Source: a bacterium (lineage in GTDB: Bacteria > Actinomycetota > Acidimicrobiia > Acidimicrobiales > Bin134). From it: a DNA stretch of 6,837 bases. A program made the translations under genes and the position numbers. The stretch is taken from positions 1 to 6,837 of the forward strand of contig JAPPKI010000052.1 of NCBI GenBank assembly GCA_028820035.1, in the 5' to 3' direction. This document shows positions 1-5,654 of the stretch, piece after piece. The notes beneath the pieces are model-generated. The model made no database searches. It had not been told where the DNA came from and saw only the letters and a program-made list of their open reading frames with translations. Position 1 is the stretch's first letter. Each line of letters begins with the position of its first letter.

Positions 1-24
1 GACCAGCCTCTGCGGTTCCGCTGT

Positions 25-666
25 TCACCCCGACTGCACCAGGGCCAGGGTGATCGAGCCCTGGATCACCGCCGAGGCCACCGGGAGCAGCTCTTGGGTG
101 GTGACCGCGATGGTGACGGCGTGTTCGGCGGTGTCGGTGACCACTGCCGCGGTGGCGACGGTGAGCGTGGCTTGGGACTGGGCACCGCCGTCGCCGGGCA
201 GGGGCAGGGTCACCAGCACGTCCACGAGGTCGCCGGGGGCCAGCGGGGGCAAAGCGGTGTGGGCGGGAATGGCTACTTCGGTCCGATCCCCGATGGGCAG
301 TCCCCCCAAACGGGCCGCGGTCACCACATCACCGGGATGGAGAGCAGCCGACGCCACTTCGTCGCCGACCAGGGCGGCCACCGCTCCGGCTGGCAGGGTG
401 AGGGCAGGGTGCCGCCGGGCTTCGGTGTTCTGCTCGCTCAGCTGATCTCCGGCTTCGATGGTCTGGGTGGCCACGATCACCGGAGTGAGCTCCCCCAATG
501 ACGGGCCGCCTCCGGCCATGGCGGCTATGGCGGCCACCACCAGCCCGGTGACCGCCGCGGCCGCGGCCACCACTATCCAATAGCTGCGCCGGCCGCCCGG
601 CAGCCGGGCCAACAGAGATCCCCGCCACGTCAAGGACTGGTCGGCCTCGTCAGCAGATGCGTCCAC
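25..666 (-). CDS. Membrane-anchored SAF-domain protein, CpaB/RcpC-like
   Basis: The product has 213 residues: a charged cytoplasmic N-terminus (1-29), one hydrophobic segment (about 30-51), then an extracytoplasmic part. Residues 61-120 fit a SAF domain, with the pattern of CpaB/RcpC Flp-pilus proteins: VIVATQTIEAGDQL, then LPAGAVAALVG, then HPGDVVTAARL. Residues 130-153 continue with the VAIPAHTALPPLAPGDLVDVL stretch that follows SAF in that family. CpaB proteins serve at the outer or periplasmic part of Flp pili, but no other pilus gene is here, so the role of this one is unknown. The start is GTG at 664-666, chosen because a near-perfect Shine-Dalgarno lies 7 bases upstream; an ATG further up is out of frame. 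It is the last of three leftward genes, after mtnP. I recall SAF proteins next to fmdB and mtnP in other actinobacteria, which suggests an old linkage. Family assignment is good, function is not. Confidence 0.8.
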   Translation of the reverse strand: MDASADEADQSLTWRGSLLARLPGGRRSYWIVVAAAAAVTGLVVAAIAAMAGGGPSLGELTPVIVATQTIEAGDQLSEQNTEARRHPALTLPAGAVAALVGDEVASAALHPGDVVTAARLGGLPIGDRTEVAIPAHTALPPLAPGDLVDVLVTLPLPGDGGAQSQATLTVATAAVVTDTAEHAVTIAVTTQELLPVASAVIQGSITLALVQSG

Positions 667-673
667 CGGCGCG

Positions 674-680
674 CTCCTCC
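674..680 (-). promoter_or_regulatory. Strong ribosome binding site of the SAF gene
   Basis: On the minus strand these bases read GGAGGAG, followed by 7 bases and the GTG start at 666. This decides the start of the SAF-domain protein. It is the strongest Shine-Dalgarno in the window; most other genes here have weak ones or none. Confidence 0.8.
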
Positions 681-710
681 GCCATGCATGAAGCGGGGGA
701 AGCGCTGCTC

Positions 711-739
711 AGGCTAGCGGTGATCGGGGGCGATGGAAA
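711..739 (-). promoter_or_regulatory. Possible internal promoter before the SAF gene
   Basis: On the minus strand TTTCCA (739-734) and TAGCCT (716-711) are separated by exactly 17 bases, in the 76-base gap between mtnP and the SAF gene. The -10 fits the TANNNT pattern and the -35 matches four of six bases of TTGACA. Transcription would begin near 704, leaving a leader of about 38 bases that includes the strong ribosome binding site. This is inference from pattern only; such matches occur by chance. Confidence 0.3.
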
Positions 740-742
740 GGG

Positions 743-1543
743 TCAGGATTGCGGCAGGGGCGGATCGATGCCGTTGGTGCGACCAGAGCAGTCGGGCAGG
801 TTGTGGGCGATGGCCCGAATGGCGCCGAAGAGCACGGCTCGCATTCGGTCGACGTTCTGGGCGAAGAAGGCGAACACCTCGTCTTGGGTGACCGGCTCGA
901 TGTCGGGATCGTCATCCACGCCGACGTCGTAGTCGGTGACCAAGGCGGCGGTGGCATAGCAGATGCCTAGCTCGGCGGCGAGGGCGGCCTCGGGGTACTG
1001 GGTCATCCCCACCACGTCCCAGCCGCTGTTGCGAAACCAGCGCGACTCGGCTCGGGTGGAGAAGCGGGGGCCGGAGATCACCGTCATGGTGCCCCCGTCG
1101 TGGGCGGTTATCCCCTCGGCTTCGGCGGCTTGCAGCAGCGGCTGACGGAGCTCCTCGCAGTAGGGGTCGGCCAGCGAGACGTGGTTGGTGACGGTGTCGA
1201 AGTAGGTGTCGGCCCGGCCCGAGGTTCGGTCCACCAGCTGGTCGCACACCACAACGTGGCCGGGGGCCAGTTCGGGGCGCAGCGAGCCGCAGGCGCTGGG
1301 ACCGAATATGGCCCGAACCCCGGCTTGTCGCAGGGCCCACAGATTGGCCCGGTAGTTGACCTTGTGGGCTGGGAATCGGTGGCCGGGGCCGTGGCGGGCC
1401 AGAAAGGCCACCTCGATGTCGTCCACTAGGCCGATGGTGAGCGGCCCCGACGGTGGACCGAAGGCGTTGTCGCCGGGAACTTCTACGGCATCGTCCAGCA
1501 GGGAGTAGAGACCGGAGCCGCCGATGACGCCGATCTCGGGCAT
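743..1543 (-). CDS. mtnP: S-methyl-5'-thioadenosine phosphorylase
   Basis: This cytosolic enzyme cleaves 5'-methylthioadenosine with phosphate to adenine and 5-methylthioribose-1-phosphate, clearing the by-product of polyamine synthesis and feeding methionine salvage. The 266 residues are full length for the MTAP/PNP family. Visible motifs are the phosphate loop IGGSGLY (7-13), RHGPGH (50-55), NYRAN (63-67), SGPRFSTRAES (157-167) and MTQYPE (180-185). TDYD follows with Asp204 and Asp206, the acidic pair that in MTAP reads the 6-amino group of adenine; true guanine/hypoxanthine phosphorylases have Asn here. That favours MTAP over PNP, though methylthioinosine phosphorylases of the same family cannot be excluded. 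The start is ATG, four residues before the first strand as usual. It begins 9 bases after the FmdB-like gene with no clear Shine-Dalgarno, so translational coupling is likely. Confidence 0.93.
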   Translation of the reverse strand: MPEIGVIGGSGLYSLLDDAVEVPGDNAFGPPSGPLTIGLVDDIEVAFLARHGPGHRFPAHKVNYRANLWALRQAGVRAIFGPSACGSLRPELAPGHVVVCDQLVDRTSGRADTYFDTVTNHVSLADPYCEELRQPLLQAAEAEGITAHDGGTMTVISGPRFSTRAESRWFRNSGWDVVGMTQYPEAALAAELGICYATAALVTDYDVGVDDDPDIEPVTQDEVFAFFAQNVDRMRAVLFGAIRAIAHNLPDCSGRTNGIDPPLPQS

Positions 1544-1552
1544 GGCTATCGA

Positions 1553-1921
1553 CTAGTCGTCGGAGGAGCTTGAAGCGGCCTTGGCCGGCTCGCGGCTAGA
1601 GGAATCCGATGAGCTGCTGTCGGACTTCCCCGCGTCGGACTTGTCTTTTCCGTTGGAGCTGTCGCCGTTGGTCGACGATCCCGCCATGGTGGACGACTTG
1701 GCTCCTGAGCGGCTGTCGTTGCGGTAGAAACCGTCGCCCTTGAAGGTGATGCTGGGGACGCTGAACACCTTGGTGACTTGGCCTTTGCCGGGCTGGGTGC
1801 AGGCCGCGGGGCTGGCGATGGAATCGGCTTTGGGGCAGACCGTTAGAGAATCTTCGGAGAATGATTGGATGACTTCGAAGAGGGTGCCGCAGGTTTGGCA
1901 GCTGTAGTCGTAGGCGGGCAC
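1553..1921 (-). CDS. FmdB-family zinc-ribbon protein with serine-rich tail
   Basis: The 122-residue product begins MPAYDYSCQTCGTLFEVIQS, the hallmark FmdB regulatory-type zinc ribbon. The FKGDGFYRNDSRS block typical of the family follows at about 60-72, then a low-complexity Ser/Asp/Lys/Gly-rich tail (about 73-122) probably disordered. The start is GTG at 1919-1921, placing the conserved PAYDY right after the initiator; the frame stays open upstream, but there it is antisense to plsY. Zinc ligands would be Cys8, Cys11, Cys29 and Cys41. The second pair is spaced Cx11C instead of the usual CPxC, which is unusual. The family's role is poorly known: the name comes from a formamide-regulated gene, and a serine-rich mycobacterial member (Rv0991c, Ruc) is described as a redox-regulated chaperone. 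A zinc-dependent redox or chaperone role is therefore possible here. It leads the leftward unit with mtnP. No Shine-Dalgarno is visible, so it may be leaderless. Confidence 0.85.
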   Translation of the reverse strand: MPAYDYSCQTCGTLFEVIQSFSEDSLTVCPKADSIASPAACTQPGKGQVTKVFSVPSITFKGDGFYRNDSRSGAKSSTMAGSSTNGDSSNGKDKSDAGKSDSSSSDSSSREPAKAASSSSDD

Positions 1922-1929
1922 GAGAGTTA

Positions 1930-1935
1930 AGGATA
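1930..1935 (-). promoter_or_regulatory. Candidate -10 box for a leaderless FmdB-like mRNA
   Basis: The minus strand reads TATCCT here, with only 8 bases before the GTG start at 1921. No Shine-Dalgarno exists in the interval. In actinobacteria a TANNNT box 6-9 bases from a start codon often marks a leaderless transcript. No good -35 is visible. Confidence 0.35.
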
Positions 1936-1984
1936 GGGGTGGCGGTTGTTTTTTGGCTATCTGAGGGGTTCTGGTCTGTTTCAC

Positions 1985-1990
1985 TACGAT
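1985..1990 (+). promoter_or_regulatory. Candidate -10 box for a leaderless plsY mRNA
   Basis: TACGAT fits the TANNNT pattern and ends 6 bases before the plsY GTG at 1997, so transcription could start on or next to the start codon. The gap holds GGGCGG only, not a convincing Shine-Dalgarno. No TTGACA-like box sits at the right distance upstream. Confidence 0.35.
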
Positions 1991-1996
1991 GGGCGG

Positions 1997-2575
1997 GTGG
2001 ACTGGGAATGGGTTTTGGTCCTGGTTGGGTATTTGTGGGGGACGTTTCCTGGCGCGCTGTTGGTGGGGAGGTATACGGGGCACGATCCGACTCGGGAGGG
2101 GTCCAAGAACCCGGGGGCCAGCAACGTGTATCGGGTGGCGGGGCGGTGGCCAGCCGCTTGGGTGCTGCTCAGCGATGTGGGAAAGGGGTTCATTGCTGCT
2201 GGGATCGGCCTGATATTCGCAGATCAATTGGTGGGGGCGGCGTGCGGAGCGGCGGCCGTAGTGGGCCACATCGTGCCGCTGGGGCGTTACCGCGAAGGAG
2301 GCAAGGGGGTAGCCACCTTCGGGGGGATGCTTCTGGCCCTTACCCGGGTGGGGGGGGTGATCCTCATCGGCGTCTGGGCGGTGGCTCTGGCCGTAACCAA
2401 GCGAGCTGGGGCGGCCTCGTTGGTGGCGGTGGCGGCCGCGCCGGCCGCAGTGGCCATTCAGGGCTGGCCAGCACCGGAGGTCTTGGTGGTGATCGGGGTT
2501 GCAGTGGTGGTTCTTGCCCGCCACCATGAGAACATTCGTCGTATGTGGAAGCGAGAAGAACCGGCGCTTTGGTGA
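1997..2575 (+). CDS. plsY: Acyl-phosphate:glycerol-3-phosphate acyltransferase PlsY
   Basis: PlsY is an integral inner-membrane enzyme that transfers the acyl group from acyl-phosphate (made by PlsX) to glycerol-3-phosphate, giving lysophosphatidic acid, the first step of phospholipid synthesis. The 192 residues match the family length. The N-terminal helix ends GTFPGALLVGRY (15-26). The conserved loops follow: SKNPGASN (36-43, usually SGNPGATN), DVGKG (60-64), GHIVPLGRYREGGKGVAT (90-107, with the Gly-Gly-Lys-Gly core), and RHHENIRR near the C-terminus. Several hydrophobic segments lie between, as expected. I chose GTG 1997, which gives the normal short N-terminus; a TTG at 1946 would add 17 residues unlike the family. 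It heads the rightward unit and overlaps moeA by one base (TGATG). Why it is joined to cofactor genes is unclear; convenience of co-expression is the simplest reading. plsX is not in the window. Confidence 0.93.
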   Translation: MDWEWVLVLVGYLWGTFPGALLVGRYTGHDPTREGSKNPGASNVYRVAGRWPAAWVLLSDVGKGFIAAGIGLIFADQLVGAACGAAAVVGHIVPLGRYREGGKGVATFGGMLLALTRVGGVILIGVWAVALAVTKRAGAASLVAVAAAPAAVAIQGWPAPEVLVVIGVAVVVLARHHENIRRMWKREEPALW

Positions 2576-3780
2576 TGATCCCACTGACTGAGGCTCAGGA
2601 GCGGGTGCTGGCCGGGTGTGGCATCCTGGACGAGGTCACCGTGGCCGTTGGCGACGCACAGGGCTTGGTGACCACCGAAACAGTGGTGGCGCCCGAGTTG
2701 GTGCCCCCGTTCGACAACACGGCGATGGACGGCTTCGCGGTTCGGTCGGCCGATGTGGCCGATGCGCCGGTGAGTTTGGCCGTCGCGGGCACGATTGCCG
2801 CGGGGGTGCCGCCCGACATCACGGTGGGTGCCGGACAGGCTGCCCGCATCATGACCGGTGCCGTCATTCCCCCCGGCGCAGACGCGGTGGTGATGGTGGA
2901 GCTGACCGAGACCAGCGCCGACGGCACCGAGGTGACCGTGGCCCAATCGGTGCCCGTGGGCAACCACATCCGCCGGGCCGGCGAGGATCTGACGGTGGGC
3001 CAGACGGTATTCGGTCCGGGAGAGGTGCTCACCCCGGGGCACTTGGGGGTGCTCACCAGCCTCGGCATGTACCAGGTCAAGGTGCGGCCAAAGGCTCGAG
3101 TCGGGGTCATGTCCACCGGCGACGAGTTGGTGGAGGGGCCACAGCCGCTGGAGAGGGGCCAAATCCGCGATTCCAACCGGCACACTCTGTTGGCTCTGCT
3201 GGCTGAGGCCGGATGCGATCCGGTGGACTTAGGAAGCATGGCCGATAACGAGGAAGAGATTTCCGCTGGCCTTCGGGCCGGAGTGGAGAAATGCGACGCC
3301 CTTTTGACCTCGGGCGGGGTGAGCATGGGCGACTACGACTACGTGAAGAAGGTCCTCGACGAGATCGGCGACATGTCCTGGATGCAGGTGGCCATCAAAC
3401 CGGCCAAACCCCTGGCCTTCGGCCTGGTCGAGGGCGTCCCGGTGTTCGGTCTGCCCGGCAACCCGGTGTCATCCATGGTGTCATTCGAGCTGTTCGCCCG
3501 CCCTGGTCTGCGCAAGATGATGGGCCATCCTCCTGGCAGCTGGCATCGCCAGCCGGTGAGGGGGTGCGTCGCCGAGCGACTGGGCCGCCGACCCGATGGC
3601 AAGACCCACTTCGCCCGGGTGCGAGTGGACTACGCCGACGGCGAGTTCTTGGCCCGATCGGCCGGGGGTCAGGGATCACATCAGCTGTCAGCAATGGCCG
3701 CAGCCGATGCCTTGGCCGTATTGCCCGACGGCGACGGGCTCGATGAGGGTGACCCGGTGTCGCTTTTGATCCTGCGCTAG
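2575..3780 (+). CDS. moeA: Molybdopterin molybdotransferase MoeA
   Basis: MoeA inserts molybdate into adenylylated molybdopterin, releasing AMP and giving active cofactor; it works as a cytosolic dimer. The 401 residues are full length. Motifs in order: PPFDNTAMDGFAV (44-56), RIMTGAVIPPGADAVV (91-106), GNHIRRAGED (129-138), STGDEL (180-185), DSNR (199-202), SGGVSMGDYD (246-255), VAIKPAKPLAFG (272-283) and LPGNPVSS (293-300), then a C-terminal beta domain. The KPxKP lysines, often lost in non-catalytic actinobacterial MoeA-like proteins, are kept, although the middle Gly is Ala. The start is ATG 2575, sharing its A with the plsY stop; this begins MIPLTEAQ as in relatives, whereas an in-frame GTG at 2545 would add ten atypical residues. 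Expression is probably coupled to plsY. In corynebacteria a MoeA relative (Glp) acts in cell division with the membrane protein GlpR, so a second role is possible here. Confidence 0.94.
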   Translation: MIPLTEAQERVLAGCGILDEVTVAVGDAQGLVTTETVVAPELVPPFDNTAMDGFAVRSADVADAPVSLAVAGTIAAGVPPDITVGAGQAARIMTGAVIPPGADAVVMVELTETSADGTEVTVAQSVPVGNHIRRAGEDLTVGQTVFGPGEVLTPGHLGVLTSLGMYQVKVRPKARVGVMSTGDELVEGPQPLERGQIRDSNRHTLLALLAEAGCDPVDLGSMADNEEEISAGLRAGVEKCDALLTSGGVSMGDYDYVKKVLDEIGDMSWMQVAIKPAKPLAFGLVEGVPVFGLPGNPVSSMVSFELFARPGLRKMMGHPPGSWHRQPVRGCVAERLGRRPDGKTHFARVRVDYADGEFLARSAGGQGSHQLSAMAAADALAVLPDGDGLDEGDPVSLLILR

Positions 3781-3808
3781 CTATAGCCCCAACGAAGCCG
3801 GTTTGGCT

Positions 3809-3886
3809 TTCCACAGTGTGTTCGGCCGCTTATTCGGCCAGAATGGATTCCACCATGTGTTTGCCGAGTTATTCGGACAGAATGGG
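3809..3886 (+). repeat. Two imperfect 39-base tandem units before moaA
   Basis: Units 3809-3847 and 3848-3886 match at 30 of 39 positions, sharing TGTGTT, TTATTCGG and CAGAATGG at an exact offset of 39. They fill most of the 115-base gap between moeA and moaA, and the second unit runs into the moaA ribosome binding site. Because 39 is a multiple of three, the frame shared with moaA reads two near-identical 13-residue blocks, FHSVFGRLFGQNG and FHHVFAELFGQNG. Three of nine differences are silent in that frame. Whether this is coding, a regulatory element or a dispersed genomic repeat cannot be told from one copy. Confidence 0.85.
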
Positions 3887-3890
3887 GGAG
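3884..3890 (+). promoter_or_regulatory. Ribosome binding site of moaA
   Basis: GGGGGAG lies 5 bases before the GTG at 3896 and overlaps another in-frame GTG at 3890. The spacing therefore favours 3896 as the moaA start. Confidence 0.6.
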
Positions 3891-3895
3891 TGAGC

Positions 3896-4873
3896 GTGGC
3901 GCTGATCGACGGTTTCGGGCGGGTCCACCGGGATCTGCGCATTTCGGTGACCGACCGCTGCAACTTCCGCTGCACGTACTGCATGCCCGCCGACGGGCTC
4001 GACTGGCTGCCTCGGGAGGACCTCCTCACCTTCGAGGAGATCGAGCGCATTGCCGCCCTCATGGTCGATCGGTTCGGCATCGACAGCATCCGGCTCACCG
4101 GCGGCGAACCCACCGTGCGGGCCAACCTACCGGTGCTGGTGGAGAAGCTGGCCGCGTTGGGCGTCGATTTGGCCCTCACCACCAACGGCGCCACTTTGGG
4201 CCTCTTGGCCGACAAGCTGGTTGCGGCTGGACTGCGGCGCATCAACATCTCGCTCGACTCCCTCCAGGCCGACCGGTTCGAGCAGCTCACCCGGCGCAAC
4301 GACTTGGACCGGGTGCTCGACGGGATCGACGCCGCCTTGACCGCCGGTTTGAGTCCGGTGAAGGTCAACGCGGTGATGATGCGGGGCATCAACGACGACG
4401 AGATCGTGGACTTCGCCCGATTCGGTCGGGACAAAGGTGTAGAGGTCCGGTTCATCGAGTTCATGCCCCTAGACGCCGACCTGTCGTGGAGCAACGACAA
4501 GGTGGTCACTCTCGACGAGATCGTTTCCACAGTGGGCGAGGCATTCCCGCTGGCCCCGGTGGAGCGCTCCCACTCGCCGGCCGCGGTATGGCACTACGCC
4601 GACGGGCAGGGTTCGTTCGGGGTGATCGCCAGCGTTACCGACGCCTTCTGCGGAAGCTGTGACCGGGTGCGTCTCACCGCCGAGGGCATGTTCCGCAACT
4701 GCCTGTTCGCCGTGGACGAGCACGATCTCAGGGAGTTGCTGCGCTCGGGAGCGAGCGACGACGAGATCGCCACCGTCATCTCCGATGTGGTGAAGGACAA
4801 GTGGGCCGGACACGCCATCAACCAAGTGCACTTCATCCGCCCTGGCCGCTCGATGTCCCAGATCGGGGGCTGA
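3896..4873 (+). CDS. moaA: GTP 3',8-cyclase MoaA
   Basis: MoaA is a radical-SAM enzyme that rearranges GTP to 3',8-cyclo-7,8-dihydro-GTP, the first step of molybdenum cofactor synthesis; MoaC takes the product. The 325 residues match the family. The SAM-binding cluster motif CxxxCxxC is at Cys22, Cys26 and Cys29 (TDRCNFRCTYCMP), with LTGGEPTVR at about 67-75 and the NISLDSL strand near 117-123. The second cluster, which binds GTP, uses Cys252, Cys255 and Cys269 (FCGSCDRVRLT, then NCLF), the usual Cx2Cx13C. The chain ends in Gly-Gly, the conserved tail that reaches the active site. Start GTG 3896 is preferred from the ribosome binding site; GTG 3890 adds two residues, and TTG 3803 would add a 31-residue repeat-encoded extension not known in MoaA. 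The GGGGGC before the stop doubles as the start of the 34-base repeat. Confidence 0.94.
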   Translation: MALIDGFGRVHRDLRISVTDRCNFRCTYCMPADGLDWLPREDLLTFEEIERIAALMVDRFGIDSIRLTGGEPTVRANLPVLVEKLAALGVDLALTTNGATLGLLADKLVAAGLRRINISLDSLQADRFEQLTRRNDLDRVLDGIDAALTAGLSPVKVNAVMMRGINDDEIVDFARFGRDKGVEVRFIEFMPLDADLSWSNDKVVTLDEIVSTVGEAFPLAPVERSHSPAAVWHYADGQGSFGVIASVTDAFCGSCDRVRLTAEGMFRNCLFAVDEHDLRELLRSGASDDEIATVISDVVKDKWAGHAINQVHFIRPGRSMSQIGG

Positions 4874-4947
4874 CGTGACATTGGGTTTGGTGTGACGAAG
4901 GGGCTGACGTGACATTGGGTTTGGTGTGACGAAGGGGCTGACGTGAC
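4866..4947 (+). repeat. Perfect 34-base tandem duplication at the moaA-moaC junction
   Basis: Copies 4866-4899 and 4900-4933 are identical, and a third partial copy (4934-4947, 14 bases) runs into the moaC start. The array spans the moaA stop (TGA 4871-4873) and the moaC GTG (4943). Each unit splits into two related 17-base halves, GTGACATTGGGTTTGGT and GTGACGAAGGGGCTGAC, so GTGAC recurs at 4875, 4892, 4909, 4926 and 4943. The half ending GGGGCTGAC also matches the moaA 3' end, so the array may have grown from the original stop/start junction. Confidence 0.95.
4934..4937 (+). promoter_or_regulatory. Ribosome binding site of moaC inside the repeat
   Basis: GAAGGGG ends 5 bases before the moaC GTG (4943). 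The same GGGG-N5-GTG arrangement occurs at 4866-4877 and 4900-4911, so the true site is the third of three equivalent ones; only this one opens a long frame. Confidence 0.5.
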
Positions 4948-5446
4948 CGACGCCGGGTTCACCCACCTGGACCCCCTCGGGCGGGCCCGAATGGTGGACG
5001 TTACTCCCAAGGATCCCTCGCACCGCCGGGCCATTGCTCGGGCCAAGGTGTTCATGAGCGCCGACACCGCGTCGGCGGTGGCCCGAGGGGCCATCGGCAA
5101 GGGTGATGTGCTGGCGGTGGCCCGCGTGGCGGGCATTCAAGCGGCCAAGCGCACTCCCGAGCTCATCCCGCTGTGCCACCCGCTGCTGGTAGGCGCGGTG
5201 CTGGTGAACTTCAGGATCGAGGACACCTATATCGAGATCGAGGCCGAGGTGGAAACGGTCGATCGGACAGGGGTGGAGATGGAGGCCCTCACCGCTTGCT
5301 CGGTGGCCGCACTGACCGTCTACGACATGTGCAAGTCACGGGACAAGGAGATGGTGATCGGCGAGGTTGCCCTGTGGGAGAAGTCGGGTGGACGCTCCGG
5401 CCACTACCGCCGCACGGGGAGCGCTGACGCGCCCTACGACGATTGA
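4943..5446 (+). CDS. moaC: Cyclic pyranopterin monophosphate synthase MoaC
   Basis: MoaC converts 3',8-cyclo-7,8-dihydro-GTP from MoaA into cyclic pyranopterin monophosphate, as a cytosolic hexamer. The 167 residues are full length (E. coli has about 160). The MVDVTPKDPSHRRAIARA block is at 17-34. Lys53 lies in GKGDVLAVARVAGI, and TPELIPLCHPL is at 71-81 with His79. GVEMEALTACSVAALTVYDMCKS (110-132) carries Glu112, Met113, Asp128 and Lys131, corresponding to the active-site residues of the E. coli enzyme. All expected catalytic positions are present. The GTG start gives MTDAGFTHLD, and its ribosome binding site comes from the last repeat copy. It sits 69 bases after moaA; without the two inserted copies it would start one base after the moaA stop, a normal coupled arrangement. 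It ends the rightward unit. Confidence 0.95.
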   Translation: MTDAGFTHLDPLGRARMVDVTPKDPSHRRAIARAKVFMSADTASAVARGAIGKGDVLAVARVAGIQAAKRTPELIPLCHPLLVGAVLVNFRIEDTYIEIEAEVETVDRTGVEMEALTACSVAALTVYDMCKSRDKEMVIGEVALWEKSGGRSGHYRRTGSADAPYDD

Positions 5447-5448
5447 GT

Positions 5449-5499
5449 CGCCACTGCGAACAATCGGTGGATACAGCGGGTGGCGTGGGTGGACTTTTT
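5449..5499 (+). terminator. Weak candidate terminator after moaC
   Basis: CGCCAC (5449-5454) can pair with GTGGCG (5480-5485), and a run of five T lies at 5495-5499. The loop is long (25 bases) and the T run sits 9 bases beyond the stem, so this is far from a textbook terminator. Position just after the moaC stop and before an apparently separate gene is the main support. Confidence 0.25.
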
Positions 5500-5604
5500 G
5501 TAGTAGAACCGTAACAAGTGTCAACCAGCCGTAATGTCCGTCGGCAGATGGCCACGAAGCGCCCGGTCATCCTTCGGGAGGAGCTGAGGCGCGACCATCC
5601 ACCA

Positions 5605-5635
5605 TTGAGCGCGCGGTCACGGCTTACCATTAATT
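5605..5635 (+). promoter_or_regulatory. Possible promoter of the membrane protein gene
   Basis: The 208-base gap after moaC (5447-5654) has an AT-richer patch just before the next gene. TTGAGC (5605-5610) could serve as -35, with TTAATT (5630-5635, spacer 19) or TACCAT (5625-5630, spacer 14) as -10. Neither spacing is ideal. A promoter here is reasonable because the gap is the longest among the rightward genes; the exact boxes are uncertain. Confidence 0.25.
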
Positions 5636-5654
5636 CTGCAAGGGACCCCCGAGA

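Noticed and set aside
1922..2584. A long upstream extension of the FmdB-like frame (to 343 residues)
   Set aside because: It is antisense to plsY and has no family resemblance; the conserved PAYDYSCQTCG block begins right after the GTG at 1921.
2458..3326. Long minus-strand open frames opposite moeA
   Set aside because: They are shadows of a high-GC gene: low-complexity Arg/His/Gly-rich or Ser/Thr-rich translations with no motif, while the plus strand has full MoeA motifs.
4866..4947. A CRISPR array or attachment site
   Set aside because: The copies are directly abutting with no spacers, and no integrase or Cas gene is nearby; it is a simple tandem duplication.
4469..5179. Minus-strand open frames crossing the moaA-moaC repeat
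   Set aside because: They lie opposite two well-supported genes and the translated repeat (RHTKPN and similar) belongs to no recognisable family.
5509..5534. CCGTAA repeated at a 20-base offset in the gap after moaC, as a regulator site
   Set aside because: The matches are only six bases each and not symmetrical; two such words in 208 bases can arise by chance.
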